DNA from: Isoetes taiwanensis | Lineage: Eukaryota > Streptophyta > Lycopodiopsida > Isoetales > Isoetaceae | Assembly (NCBI GenBank): GCA_021234155.1 | Contig: JAJEKV010000020.1 | Span: forward strand, 17,603,018 to 17,667,017 | Reading direction: 5' to 3' | DNA: 64,000 nt | In this document: piece after piece, positions 10,722-23,869 of the stretch | Position numbering within the stretch: the stretch's first letter is position 1 | How the letters are laid out: every line of letters begins with the position of its first letter | The notes under the pieces: generated by a model | The model's input: only the letters and a program-made list of their open reading frames with translations | Told to the model about the DNA's origin: nothing | Database searches by the model: none | Made by a program: the position numbers and the translations under genes

Positions 10722-13700
10722 ATGGCTCCAAAACAAAAATTTCCAGCAGATCAAGAACCAGTAGAAGATATTGATGCATCAGATCATTGCAGAGAAAGGC
10801 CATTGCATTCAAGTTTCTCAAGTAGCCTGCTTCAGAATATGCCATATCAATTTGAATTGAATGTCCCTGTTCCTTTGCCTACTTTTGATTCCAGTATGAG
10901 TGCTAACAACTTCTTGAGAATATTTGAGGATTATTACAGAGACTATGGCTTCAAGAAGGGCTGCAAGCTCTCAGAGTTTGAAAAATGTTTCAAAGAAGAA
11001 AGTGAGGCTGGTGCTTGGTTAACTTATGAAAAGTTAATGGGCACCACTTCATGGGATGAACTTGTCAAGAAGTTTCTGGATAGATTTGGTAAGTTAGCTG
11101 CTCCAAAGGATTTGGTTAATGAATTGCAAGGTTTCTCTATACATGCAGGAGAGAGTGTGAACCAGTACAAGGAGAGGTTTAGTACATTTATGAGCAGGTG
11201 TCAAAGAGCACAAGTCACCATCCCAACTCTGTTTTTAGTCACTGCTTTTATTAATGGTTTGGAAAGAAGACCAGATATCCAAAGGAAGTTGCTCAAGATT
11301 CAAGCTGCTGAAGGGTTTGATTCCATATACAAAGTCTTTGCCAAAACCACTGATTTAACTCAGATGCTCTCTACCTTGCCTGACAAGCATTATGTTCCTC
11401 ACCACAATCATGACCCATTTTATCCTGATGCTACTGATGCACATTATGATCACCACCCTTCTATTCCAATTTATGCCATACAGAAAGAAAAGAAGAAATC
11501 TAAAGATGAGGAAGCAAGTTCTCAGGTTGCAGAGGTGAAGTCAGATTTATCAAAAGTTACTGAAGCTCTAGCAGAAATAACCAAACAATTGGTTGAACTC
11601 AAGGCTGCAAGAACAGGTAAAACTTACCCTGAATGTATCAATAGGAATTCTCACCCATCAGAAATTTGCTATTGGCAAGTGTGCCCCAAATGTAATAGAA
11701 AAGGCCACTTTGGAAAGGAATGTCCTGTTTGTTCTTTTTGTAAAGAGGTTGGCCATACTGATGCTAGGTGTGCTGTTAAGGAATATTTTGCTAAGCAGGA
11801 AAAAGAGAAGAGACCAGAGTCTAAACCCCCTGTGAGATTTGCTGAACCAAGCACCTCTATAAGATTTATTCAAGCTACAGAAGTTCCTAAATCTGAAGAA
11901 GTTATGGTGGTGCAAACTAGAAGCATGAATGAAGCTCAAGTACATGTTGAACCAAGTAGGCATTCTACTGCCAGGCCTTCACCACCTGTAGTGGAATCAC
12001 CTGCTCAAACCATAGCTCCACCCCCTCGGCAAAGATATGGTAAGAAAGATCAAGACTTTGATGAGGTTGATGTTTTGCTTAAAAATTCCAAGGTGAGTGT
12101 GGATCTTTTTACCTTATTAAAGATTGCACCTATCTACAGAAAAAGGGTACTTCAACAAACTAATGGTGAGGTATTAAATGCTTGTGTGAATTTTACTGAT
12201 GCCACTAACCTTGTTCTAGCACAGAATGAAGAAGACCCTGGTGCATTCATATGTTCAACTACTTTAGGAGGTTATACCTTCTCAAATGTGTTACTTGATG
12301 GGGGATCTCCCCTAAATATTATGCCATATCATGTTATGAAGAAATGTGGTTTCGAGGTGGACAAGAAAGCTTCTATATTATTGAGATCCTTTTATAATGC
12401 TAAGATCACTCCCATTGGTGTGGTAACTAAAGTGCTTGTTAATACAGAGGGCATAATTGTAGTTGCCAACTTTATTGTGGTGGCTTTTGAAGGCATAGGG
12501 GATGAGTCTGATATCTATGATTTACTTTTAGGTAGGAGGTGGTTAGCTACTGTGGATGCTAGACCAATTTGGTCTCAAGGGAGATGCACCATCTCCAATG
12601 GCTCTCAGACTGCTACAATCTATAATCAAGATGGCTCCTATGGTTCCAATGAGGAGGTAAATTTTATTAAGGAAATGCTAATTGAAGAACCTTTGGGATT
12701 TTACAGAATACAAAATGCAAGGCCAAGGAAATATGAAACAATTCCTCTCATCATGGAATGTGCACTTCCCAGCAAACAAGGGCCATCAGGATTCTTATGG
12801 TTTGATGGAGGTATTTCTAAAAAACTAAATATTGCATCATCTGATGCTATCCTGAAAGATTCCTCTCATAAACTTTTAGCTAAAGTAGGGAGGATCTTCC
12901 CCCAAATTACCTCTAATGTAGCAGAATATAAGGCTTTGATTGCAGGACTTCAGGAAGCCAAAGCTATGGATATTGCCAACATTCACATTTTTGGTGACTC
13001 ACAAATAATTTGTAGACAAGTTTCAGGAGATTACCAAACAAAAAATGCAAACATGGAGCTCTTAAAAAACCAAGTAATGGGGGTGCTTTCGAGTTTTGCT
13101 TCATGGGAGATTACTCACATACCAAGGGAAGAAAATGTGGAAGCTGATACCTTATGCAGGGAAACTCTCATGGCACACCTAACTGAAGGAGCTATTCCAG
13201 AGGAAGACCTTGATGCTAGTGAGGTAAAAGCTCTTTGTCCTATTCTAACCATTAATGCATCAGAAGAAAAGGATACTGAAGAGATTACCATTACAAAAAA
13301 TGGTAAAACTAGAACCCTGTTTGTTGGAGATCTAATTGAATACCAAAATAGGGAGAATATACAAATGTTCTTTGAAGAAAGGAAGGATGTGTTTGCTTGG
13401 GATTATTCTGAGCTTACTGGAATTAAAGCAGAGGTATGCCAATTTGAAATCAAGATTAAGGAAGGGTGTAAACCTGTTTTTCAAAAACTGAGAGGAATTA
13501 ATGCTTCATTGATGGGATTGATTAAAGATGAGTTGGATAAAATGCTAGATGCAGGTGTTATTATTGAAATTATTAATCCAGAATGGGTGTCTTGCATTGT
13601 ACCTGTAGAGAAAAAAAGTGGTGCCTTAAGGATCTGTATTGATTATCGAGACCTCAACAAAGCCACCATCAAGGACTGCTACCCCTTGCCTTTTCTAGAA

Positions 13701-13763
13701 GAAATCTTATATGCTGTAGGAGGGAGAGGTATACTCATTTCTAGATGGATTTTCAGGGTTTAA
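10722..13763 (+). pseudogene. gag-pol: Element B gag-pol: gag, protease, RNase H-like, start of RT in one frame
   Basis: This is the longest open frame of the family and shows that gag and pol are read as one polyprotein. The ATG is at 10722 (MAPKQKFPADQEP). The gag domain is followed by three knuckles: the first is degraded (CINRNSHPSEIC, two residues short), while CPKCNRKGHFGKEC and CSFCKEVGHTDARC are intact CX2CX4HX4C units. Protease carries LLDGGSPLNIM and LLLGRRWL. The RNase H-like domain has FDGG, AEYKAL, GDSQI and EADTL. RT begins normally (INPEWVSCIVPVEKK, CIDYRDLNKATIKDCYPLPF) and goes out of frame around 13720-13730, where about two bases are missing compared with C. The frame ends at 13763 before the first catalytic Asp motif. 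Confidence 0.93.
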
Positions 13764-14613
13764 TCAAATTGGCATTAAGGAAGAAGACCAACCCAAGACC
13801 TCTTTTATTACCCCTTGGGGAACTTATGCAATGAAAAGAATGCCTTTTGGACTAATGAATGCACCTGCTACTTTCCAGAGGGCTATGGATGTTATTTTTA
13901 GGCCCATGTCTCCTCAAGAATTCAGAGTTTATTTGGATGACCTTTGTTTAGGATCTCACCCTACTAATCATTTGGAATTGCTGGCAAAAATATGTGCTTT
14001 GTGCAGGGAATCTGGAGTCAACCTTAACCCAAAGAAATGTATTTTATTTGCATCCAAAGGCCAACTTTTGGGACATGAGGTATCCAACAATGGCATACAA
14101 GTGGCACAAGAAAAAGTTGAAGCCCTCAAAAAACTGGTGCCCCCCAAAAACTTGAAGCAGGTCAAAAGTTTTATTGGCATGACTAGTTTTCTTAGGATGT
14201 ATATTCCTAATTTTGCTCACATTATAAGTCCTATTTCTAAGCTGACAAGAATAGGCAGGATTTCCAAATCTGAGAGCAAGTATGTTCCTGTCACATGGTC
14301 ATCAGATTGCCAAGAGTCTTTTGAGTTGCTTATAAAGTCTATTTGTGAAGCAACTCTTCTTAAAAAACCTGATTTGGACAAGCCATTTGAGGTCTACATT
14401 ACTATTACTAAAAAGGCCATAGGCCTAGCTATTCTGCAGGACAAGCACACTATAGCTTTTGCTAGCAAACAATGGAGTTCAACTGAAGAGAAATACACCA
14501 GAATGGAGAAGAGTGCTGCTGCTCTCATGTTCCTTATTGACAGACAAGGTCATTTACTATTGAAAAGTTCAGTTCAATATGAAGCAAAATCCAACAGGTT
14601 TGTTATTTGGTAA
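13740..14613 (+). pseudogene. pol: Element B RT (rest) and degenerate RNase H
   Basis: The RT palm continues in a second frame: PWGTYAMKRMPFGLMNAPATFQ and catalytic YLDDL near 13930. The thumb and the post-RT RNase H region follow (FEVYITITKKAIG, SKQWSSTEEKYTRMEKSAAAL). As in A, the residue aligned with the first catalytic Asp of Ty3/gypsy RNase H is not acidic. The frame is lost near 14570, where about five bases are missing compared with A. Confidence 0.9.
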
Positions 14614-16081
14614 AGCTACCTCTAAACCAACTTGCAAGCTACAAACCTTTAATATTTCCATAAAAGAGTTACATCAGGTGAAGAGTCCCAGTCTTTATTT
14701 ACCTTACATTTTCTTTGATCATGAGGAAGTAGTGGAAGTTGTTGACTTTGTGGATGCCTTAGCCTATTTACAGGCAGATGATGAAGAGCAGAATCAACAA
14801 GATTGGCAGCTACCTATAAAGAATTTCTTACAATTCAAGGAAATGCCTTCAGGACTGACCTCGAGCCAGCAAAGGAGATTTAAAGAAAAGTGCAGGCAAT
14901 TTAAAATGATTAATGATGTTTTATGTAAAGTCAACATGGATGGACTATTACTGAGGTGTGTCAATGAAGAGGAATCTACTTTGATCATTAGAGAAATGCA
15001 TGAAGGAGTATGTGGAGGCCATTTTGCTGGAGATACTACTGCCAAGAAAATTCTCAGGTCAGGTTATTATTGGCCTACAATATTTAAAGATTGTTATACT
15101 GCTATAAAATCTTGCCACAAGTGCCAGATATTTGGCAAAAGAATCCTCCTCCCAGCTGCACTAAACCCCATAATTTCTCCAGGACCTTTTCAAATATGGG
15201 GATTAGATTATATTGGCCCTATTAACCCCCCTTCTGCAGGGCAACATCAGCACATTATTGTAGCTACAGATTATTTTACCAAATGGGCAGAGGCAATTCC
15301 TTTAAGACAGGCTAATGCCATTACAACAGCAAAGTTCTTACATGAGTATATTTGTGCACGGTTTGGTATTCCTCTACAATTACATTCTGATAGAGGTACC
15401 CCTTTTGTGAATGAAGTTATTGCTAATTTATTGACCATTCTTAAAGTCAAACATACCAAGAGTTCCTCCTACTATCCCCAAGGTAATGGTCAAGCAGAAG
15501 CTACTAATAAAGTTTTGAAGGGCATTTTGCAGAAAACAGTGGATGATAATCAAAAGGATTGGCATGTCAAACTGGTGGATGCCCTATGGGCTTATAGAGT
15601 CACCATTAAAGCAGCAACCACTCATACCCCTTTTAACTTAGTCTATGGCATTGAAGCTGTGCTTCCAGTAGAGCTTGAGCTTCCATCTCTGAGGTTAGCT
15701 CATAAGTTGTGTTTGCCTTTTGAGTATGCTTTGCAGGAAAGACTGGATACCCTTTTGCATTTAGAAGAATATAGAATGGAAGCTGGGAATGCTAATTTGC
15801 TTAAAAAAGCCAAGGATTTGGCTGCTTTCAAAGCTGCTCATAAAATACAAGGGACTTTCAAGACCGGAGAATTAGTTCTGAAATGGAATAAATCAAGGGA
15901 TTCGGCTAGTAAGTTTGAAAATCTTTGGGAGGGCCCCTATGAGGTGTTGGAGCCTGCAGGCACCAATTCTTATTGGTTGAAGGAATTAACTACAGGGATG
16001 CCACTTCCAAATCCTATCAACACTATTCACCTGAAAAGGTACTGGGATCAGCATATATGTTTGTCTCTTTTTATGTTCTAG
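14579..16081 (+). pseudogene. pol: Element B integrase
   Basis: HHCC motif (MHEGVCGGH, CHKCQ), DDE core (WGLDYIGPI, HSDRGTPF, NGQAEATNK), then WEGPYEV and a RYWDQH end. About five residues present in A, C and D (the IQRWA region) are missing near 14630. The linker before the zinc domain (VDALAYLQADDEEQNQQD) is quite unlike that of A, C and D, which makes it a useful family marker. The core looks intact, but the frame is cut off from RT. Confidence 0.92.
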
Positions 16082-16967
16082 AACTTAGACAAGTTAGAAT
16101 TAAAGTTAGAATAGGTTGGATAGGTTGGATTAGATTTCACTTGTCTTAAATTTAGAATTAATGCTTTCATTAAGTTTATATTTGCAGATTAGCCAGTATG
16201 AAGGACGAGCCATCAAATAGCTTCAAAACAGGGATTTTTATTAATTGCCAAGTGTCATTTGCAGGAGCACCCTTTTTCCATTTTCATTCATCTGTCTCAT
16301 TGTGGTCCTGCCCTCCATTCAGCCATGCTCTTTCATTTTATCTCCCCAAATGTGCACTCTGCAAATTCAGCTTCACCATCATAGCAGAGTTGCAAGAATC
16401 AAGTTTAACTTGTTTGTATGTTTCCATGACAGGTGCACCCTTTTTCCATCTTTATTCATCTGCCATAAGTGGTCCTGCTATCCATTTAAACTCCTTATTC
16501 TTGTTCTCATTCCCAAAAGAAAGCACTCTGCAATTCAGCTTCACCATCATAGCAGAGTTGCATTTTTAAGGATCGAGGGAGGCACACATTTTTCTTGTTT
16601 TTTGGCGAGATCTCAACTTTTGCACATTCACTTCACCCTCTCACACCTCATTTCCATCACCATCTTACCATATTCACACTCATTCTTACCTTTTCTTTTC
16701 ATACATTTTCTTGTTTTGGCGAGATTCCCACATTTACACACTCATTTCATCTCATACACTCCATTTCCATCACCATCTTACTATATTCACAACTCATTCT
16801 CACCTTTGTCATTCACTCACATCCACTCACTACCATATTCACCACTATTTCATCAACACTTGCACTTTATACCCTCTTTCTTCCATAATTCTCACTTAGA
16901 CACTTTGGGACAAAATTGAAGACCCCTTATGGCTGAGGGGACCAGCCATTTTCTTGTTTTGGCGAGA
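16082..16967 (+). other. Element B 3' noncoding tail with three copies of the LTR-proximal motif
   Basis: There is no credible gene. Two related segments carry CTCTGCAA and ATCATAGCAGAG landmarks. The motif TTGTTTTGGCGAGA occurs just before the LTR (ending 16967), at about 16710, and with two extra T at about 16591. Between them lies TTCAC/CCATC-rich sequence. Confidence 0.7.
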
Positions 16968-18835
16968 TGTTGCCCCCAAAGGGCAACATACTAATTGCTT
17001 GGTTTATTTGTTAAAGTTAGGAAGGCTAAGTCAAAGGAAAACTTGGTAGTCAACATTGGTATGAAGGTCAAAGGATATTTATCTTCAAGGTCAACTCCCA
17101 TAAGAAATACTTCATTTGAGGTCAAAGCTAGTCAAAGAGGTGCTGGGTAAAAGAAGATTGGAATATGCTTTTTGAAGATTGGAAGTTAGAGTTTGGAAGA
17201 CCCCATGGTACTTGATTCCACCCCTAGGCCATTTTTACCCATTTTTACACTCTATTCCCATCCTTTTGAAATCTCCTAGCCATTTTTCCCTAAACTTATT
17301 TCCCTTTTGCTTACCCTTGCATACCCTACCATACTTTGCCTAATTCCTTCTTTTTTAATGCATCTTTAGTCCTCCATAAGTTATTCTCACCATTGCCCTC
17401 CATATCTTTTACCCCTTTTTTTCTTTCCACTTCCTATGCCACATTTTTGTAAATTCTCTTAGCCTAATTTTTCTTGCAACCTTTTATACCCCTATGCTCA
17501 TCTACCATTGTGCCATAAGAAGCCATGTTGTATGTCTACCCTATGGAATATTCCTCACTATGATGCCCAAACTTGGCATATTCCCTAAAACATTAGGGTT
17601 ACTATTGCCTAGGTGACCCAATTCTTCAATTATCTCATGAGTGACCTTTTTAAAACCATGGCCGGGCTTTTAAAATTATAAAATACGGCATATTCCTGGT
17701 TTATACCTCAAGAAATACGGTCACCGTATCGCGCGAATTCTCAGAAAAATACAGCTGCTTCTAACCTAAATCTGGAAATGAGCTCAAATCACGCCGGAAT
17801 CGAATTCTTAAGTTTTAAAACGCCTAATCACGGATTCCGGCTCTTAAGCATCATATTAAGCCTAAATCTAAGCACTAAGATGCCGGAATCATTAAATCTA
17901 AACTTATATACACGGGGATCATTGTGAAGTTTTTTGAAGGCCCCGGGCGCATCAAACCTCGACATTGATACATGTTGAGCATGATCTGAAGACGTTCTTG
18001 AAGTCTCTGAGTGTTCCACAGTCTAATCTGAGAAGATTGGACTGATATTATTGACTTGATACTATTTATTGACCTTCTAAGCTATTTTGATGATTGATCT
18101 ATGTTCCCAAGATTCTTATTCACCTTGTATTACCTTCCTATCAATGAAAATTGATTGCCAAGTATTCAAAAAGTCGACTGTCATGATCCTTTAGTATTTT
18201 TGCATCACAAATATTTTTACAGTAAAGAATTCCTTTATTTTTTCTTGCATATGACCATCTGCACTTCATCTCCCATCTTATTTGCACCTGTGTGCACAAA
18301 AATTTCGAAAAAATCCCATTCCAAACTCAAGTTACCATTTTTTGCATTCTGTCTGATACAAATTTAGACTGATATCCACTAAACAGTGCCAAAAAAATAG
18401 TTTTAGTGATTCAAATCATGATTTGACAGCATGCACCTTACCTTTGAAGTCTATATTGCATCTTAGTTTTGGAATTTCTTCAAAATTCAACCTACAACTC
18501 AAGTTACAAAACTCTGAGCTCTGTCTTTAGTTTTGACTGATATTGACCAAAATTTGACCCAACTTTCTTGCTTGCTTGCCTACAACTTTTCTGAACAAGT
18601 CACAGTCATCTGACCTTGGAAATCAATCTGTCTATGAGATCTGCATCGATTTGAGTAAGGGGTCCAAATTCCAGAATTGGGAAAGGTATGCAAACTCTGT
18701 AACTGAGCTTTTTCTTTGGAAAATTCTTGTGTAGATTGATCACCTTAAGTGATCTGGAGGTTCTAACCCCAACTTGAGTGAAAACTCAAGTTAGCTTCTT
18801 GTGTTTGACTCTCTAAGCCAGGTTGGGGGTCAACA
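16968..18835 (+). repeat. Element B 3' LTR (1868 bp)
   Basis: It starts TGTTGCCCCC with the terminal hairpin and ends GGTCAACA. The A insertion point in the 5' copy corresponds to about 17536. The structured block is present near its end, with a mutated outer pair (GTTAGC). Confidence 0.93.
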
Positions 18836-19198
18836 GATATGAAAAAGAGAAATGGCTAGACAAAAATGCAATGGTGAGTAAAATGGACGGTGAATATAGA
18901 AATTAAAGAGCATAGATAAGATTTGGAAACCATTATACCATGGGGTCTTCCAATCTTTCTCTTCAAATGAGTGCCTCCCAATCTTTTTAACCCAGAATCT
19001 TCAAGATTATGCCTTGATCAAATGTTTCACTATGAATAAAGTACATACATGGAGTTTGACCTTGAATGCTTTATGTTGACCTTAAGGATGAATTTGCTTT
19101 GACCTTCACACCGATGTTGCCTACCAAGGTCTTCCAAACTTTGACTTAGCCTTCAAACATAGATAAATGGTTAGCATGTTGCCCTTTTGGGGGCAACA
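18836..19198 (-). repeat. Relic E: U3 end of a minus-strand LTR interrupted by B
   Basis: On the minus strand the LTR begins TGTTGCCCCC at 19198 and runs down until B interrupts it at 18836. The rest should lie left of the window, beyond B's 5' end. Confidence 0.8.
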
Positions 19199-20320
19199 TC
19201 TCATCTAAACAAAAGAATGGCTGGTCTCCTTAGCCATAGAATATCAAAACTAAACATTAAGGGGAAGTCTTCAGCATGAATCAATACTTATGGATGGAAA
19301 TGTGATGGAATTGCATGTATGGTAGAGTTGTGATGTGGTGAATGGCGAAATAGCTGCGAGAATGAGGTGCATGGTGTGTATGAGATGGAAAATGTGGATG
19401 TAAATGTGCAATGAGGTGTATGTGTGTATGAGATGGAAAGTGTGGGATGTAAATGTGCAATGAAGTGAGATGAGTGTACGATATTGAAAACTCGCCAGAA
19501 CAAAAGAATATGTGCCTTTAGCTTGATCACTTGGAAGTGCAGCTCTGCTATGATGGTAAACCTGAAGAGCAGAGTGCTTTTAAGGTATGAGAGCAAATGA
19601 AAGAGGCTTATGATGGCTGGTAGGACCACTTAAAACATGTGAATAGAGATGGACTCATTAGAAAACCATCTTAGCAGCCTTTTTGTGGAATGTAAGGGCT
19701 GACAAGTTCCTGCATATTGGCAAATGAAGAAGCAAGGGTTTAATGGTGGCCAAGATCTCTTGGCAGGTGGATATATCAGCTAATGAACCTGAATATGACA
19801 ATTGGCATTCTCAACCTCTACTTTATATTCATCTGGGTGTAACAAGGCATCCAACCTGTCCTGCAAAGCATGTTCAAATGGTAAGCATAGTTAATGAGCT
19901 AGCCTTAAAGATGGCAGCTCGAGTTCAATTGGTAGCACAGCTTCAATGCCATAGACTAAGTTGAATGAAGTATGATTTGTGGCTGCTGTATTGGTAACTC
20001 TGTAAGCCCAAAGTGCATCCACTATCTTAAGATGACAATTTTTTTTGTCTGCATCAACTGTTTTCTGCAAAATACCTTTCAAAACATTATTAATGGTCTC
20101 AGCTACGAAGAACTCTTTGAGTGCTTGACTTTAAGAATGTTCAGCAGATTAGTAATAACCTCATTCACAAAAGGTATACCCCCTATCAGACTGCAGCTTA
20201 AATGGAATACCACATTCGAGTATATCTCTCTTCAGTTAAGGATCATTGCTTGCAAAAACTATAGTGTGCTTCTCATGTAAAATAGCCAAGCCTATAATAG
20301 TGACCACATGACCTCTGCCA
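19199..20320 (-). pseudogene. Relic E: decayed tail, integrase fragment and RNase H scrap
   Basis: Read on the minus strand, a tail like that of the other copies (motif near 19490, CTCTGCTATGATGG near 19545) is followed by an integrase remnant. The clearest piece is at 19891-20082 (QKTVDADKKNC, VDALWAYRVT, FNLVYGIEAVLPIELELPS). At about 20245 it jumps to a piece matching the RNase H region (counterpart of 38290-38350), so most of integrase and RT has been deleted. Many stops show that this is the oldest family member here. Confidence 0.8.
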
Positions 20321-21883
20321 CCTAAACCCATATAACTCACGAAAAAAAATTTCAATTTTATAATATACCACCATCATTTGAGTCTTCATTTGTTTCTTAA
20401 TGACTTCTGAGAATTTCAAGACCAATGGGGTCACCTATACCTTGTGATGATTGCTCATTGGAGAATTTGGCAGTTTTTGCACGAGTCCAAAACTGCCTTC
20501 TTCGATATTTCTAGCATAAAGTGACCTAAACCTTGCTAAAGTTGGAGGTATTTGCCTGTTTATTATAAAACACATTGAGTTTTATGTTCCCATGTTTTCT
20601 TGCTATCATCTGACATTGGTGGAAGCTGCCAAACTCTATTTGGTCAAAAAAGCTGCTTGAGGTTCAAGAATTTCCCTCTCATTATAACAAGTTTTGATCC
20701 AATACGAGCTATAGTTTCATGATTTTTTGGAGTGTTTATAAGTCATACTAACCTCAATATTTACTAAAAGAATCTACTATACAAAATTCTGGACAAAAGT
20801 ATATGTTAAAATGTTCCAATAACAACGATCCATAATGCCATGTGGATAATAAATGATGCGTTCTATTTATATCTACATAGAACATAACTCTTATCAACTT
20901 ACATATAGTGTAACTAGGGTATAATTATTCAATTTTTGGAATTCAAATTTGATGTACAACAGCCGGATTAACATATTAGAGCATAAAAAGTTGGATCAAC
21001 TCCATAATTATAGGTCCAAAACTCCACAATAATCTGGTGATGTTTATTGATGAATTCAAGTGGATGTTGTGAAGTTTAGCAATGACAATATGTAAATAGA
21101 CCACATAACGTTTCATATATGCTTCTTTAGTTCATAGAAAGAGACACTACTTTTCTCCAAATATGCCTCTAAAATAGTTCAAAATGTCAAAAATGACATA
21201 TATAAAGATTATATAGGTTGTATAGTCTTATTGAAAAAAATATCATGAAATCTGCTTATTTCTTACTAGCATAAACTTCATATCTGTGTTATTGCTATAA
21301 AGCATTGTCATCCAAATAGAATAATATTATATGTAAGTTATCTTTCATGTATATTATATTTTTTATGGATGCAAACCTTTCTTGGCAATAGAAATCTCTA
21401 GTTACATGTTAAAGTAACATGTTATTTCTAAGGTTTTAATTTATATAAGCATGCATCACCATTTATGGTCCAAGAGACCAATTTTATAGCGCATATATCT
21501 CTCACTAGCCTTATCCATTTTTTCCATTGAATGATACTATGGCTTTTTAACTTCGATCAGATGATGTTTAAAAGGTGTAAGTGAAAGTCCATGTAGGTTC
21601 AATTGGTCATAAATACTCTATAATTTCTCAATTTTTTGTGCTTCAACCTTACCCTTAAATTATGCAAGCTAATATAATCAATTAATTTTGTCCTTTAGAG
21701 AATCATACAAGTAAACTATATATGAAAGTTGAGATCAAAATTGATTAAGGTGGCACCATTAATAATTTTTAAACTTACAGTCATTTGGACCAATAATGGT
21801 ATGCAACTGGACTGTAGATAGCAGTCTATCTTGATTTTTTTAGTAAAAGTTTTTCATATTTTTTCTTGGTTCTTTTTGCATTG
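20321..21883. other. AT-rich sequence without recognisable genes
   Basis: I see no conserved protein, RNA or LTR end. It is interrupted by element C at the CATTG duplication and continues at 31909. Confidence 0.6.
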
Positions 21884-23828
21884 TGTTGCCCCCAAAGGGC
21901 AACATGCTAATTGTGTTCTATGCCTTCAAGTCAGGTTAAGTCATTTTTGAAGACTAGGTCAAAAGATTGGAAGAGCTTGGTAGTCAACATTGGTATGGAG
22001 CTCAAAAGATGCTAACTTTCTAGGTCAACAAGTACTCAAGCCAAAAGTTCACAAGAGGTACTCTATTTGGAATCAAATGCTTAGTTAAAGAATATGCTCT
22101 AGAAGAATCTGGGTTATGAAGTTTGGAAGACATAGTTTGAAGATTGGAAGTTATGAGTTTGGAAGACCCCATGGTGTATAGTTCTAATCTTTCCCTTTGC
22201 TCCACCCCACTACTCCCATTTTAATCTTTTTGGCTCAATATTGTTTTCATATCCATTGTTCATTCCCTTGCCATTATTGCTTTACCATAATTGCCATCTC
22301 CCTCAAATTCCCTATCGATTTCTACAATGTGCCATTATCTTGCCTATTTCAAAACCAACTTAAGCCTTTGCCTCAAAAAATATCATTTCTTTTTCCTTAT
22401 TTTTCCTTGCCACCCCAATGGTCCCTCATAATTTCTTTTACCTTCATTCTTATTCCATCATATCTTCAGTGGTATATTCCCAACCTTGCTAACAAATGCT
22501 TCAAAGATTCCCTATCTTCTTGCACGTGTGGACAATCATTCCTATGGTCATTGGGCTACAATTTTCTTTAAGTATTTTATGGGTACAAGCCTGTGAACCA
22601 TTGGCCAAGCTTTCAAAAATGGCCGAATACAGCATATATAGGGTATATTCCTAGAAAAATACGAAACCGTATCGCGCGAATTATGAAAAAAATACAGCTG
22701 AAGAACCCTAGAACTGGAAATCCGGCTCGAATCATGCCTTCCCGCGCTCCATTCTCTCTGAGACCACCCTATTCTTGGATTCCGGAACTTAAGCAATAGA
22801 ATAAGCCTAAATTTACTACCTAAAATCACTGAAACCAAGATTCGAAACTATATACAGGGGAAACACAACCTCGACATTTTTCGAAGGCCCAGACGCATCA
22901 AACCTTGACATTGATACATGCTGAGCATGATCGAAGACGTTCTTGAAGTATCTGAGTGTTCCACAGTCTGATCTGAGAAAATTGGACTGATATTCTTGAT
23001 TTGATACTATTTATTGACCTTCTAAGCTATTCTGATGATTGATCTATGTTCCTAAGACTCTTATTTACCTTGTATTACCTTCATATCAATGAAAATTGAC
23101 TGCCAAGTATTCAAAAAGTTGACTGTCATGATCCTTTAGTATTTTTGCATCACAAACATTTCTACAGTGAAGAATTCCTTCATTTTTTCCTGCATATGAC
23201 CATCTGCACTTTCTCTCCCATCTTATTTGCACCTGTGTGCACAAAAATTTCAAAATAATCCCATTCCAAACTCAAGTTACCATTTTTTGCATTCTGTCTG
23301 ATACAAGTTTAGACTGATATCCACAAAACAGTGCCAAAAAAAATAGTTTTAGTGATTCAAATCATGATTTGACAGCATGCACCTTACCTTTGAGATCTAT
23401 ATTGCATCTTAGTTTTGGAATTTCTTCAAAATTCAACCTACAACTCAAGTTACAAAACTCTGAGCTCTGTTTGTAGTTTTGACTGATATTGACCAAAATT
23501 TGACCCAACTTTGAGATCGAATATCTCACAAATTAAAACTCAGACTTGGTCAAGATTTTCACCCTTGCTTGCCTACAACTTTTCTGAACAAGTCACGGTC
23601 ATCTGACCTTGAAAATCAATCTGCCTATGAGATCTGCATCGATTTGAGTAAGAGGTCCATATTCCAGAATTGGGAAAGGTATGAGAACTCTGTAACTGAG
23701 CTTTTTCTTTGAGAAATTCTTGTGTAGATTGATCACCTTAAGTGATCTGGAGGTTCTAACCCCAACTTGAGTGAAAACTCAAGTTGGCTTTTTGTGTTTG
23801 ACTCTCTAAGCCAGGTTGGGGGTTAACA
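21884..23828 (+). repeat. Element C 5' LTR
   Basis: It starts TGTTGCCCCC and ends GGGTTAACA, where the 3' copy has GGGTCAACA. It shares the structured block and a diverged U3 compared with A. Confidence 0.95.
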
Positions 23829-23831
23829 TCT

Positions 23832-23847
23832 TGGAGGTTCTACCGAG
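23832..23847 (+). other. Element C primer binding site
   Basis: TGGAGGTTCTACCGAG three bases after the LTR. Confidence 0.75.
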
Positions 23848-23869
23848 ATCTTCCTGGATCTCAGAACTC

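Larger units (their letters stand above)
9343..18835 (+). mobile_element. Element B: Tat-like Ty3/gypsy retrotransposon, host of A and nested in E
   Basis: This is the same family architecture as A, with diverged LTRs and proteins. Its 5' LTR is split by A, so the 5' end lies left of the window. The right end (GGTCAACA at 18835) is followed by minus-strand LTR sequence of relic E, so B inserted into E. The coding region has two breaks, near 13725 and 14570. Confidence 0.93.

Noticed and set aside
22020-22571. Small frames in the C LTRs (also at 30093-30491)
   Set aside because: They repeat because the LTR repeats; no conserved protein and no counterpart in the A, B or D LTRs.
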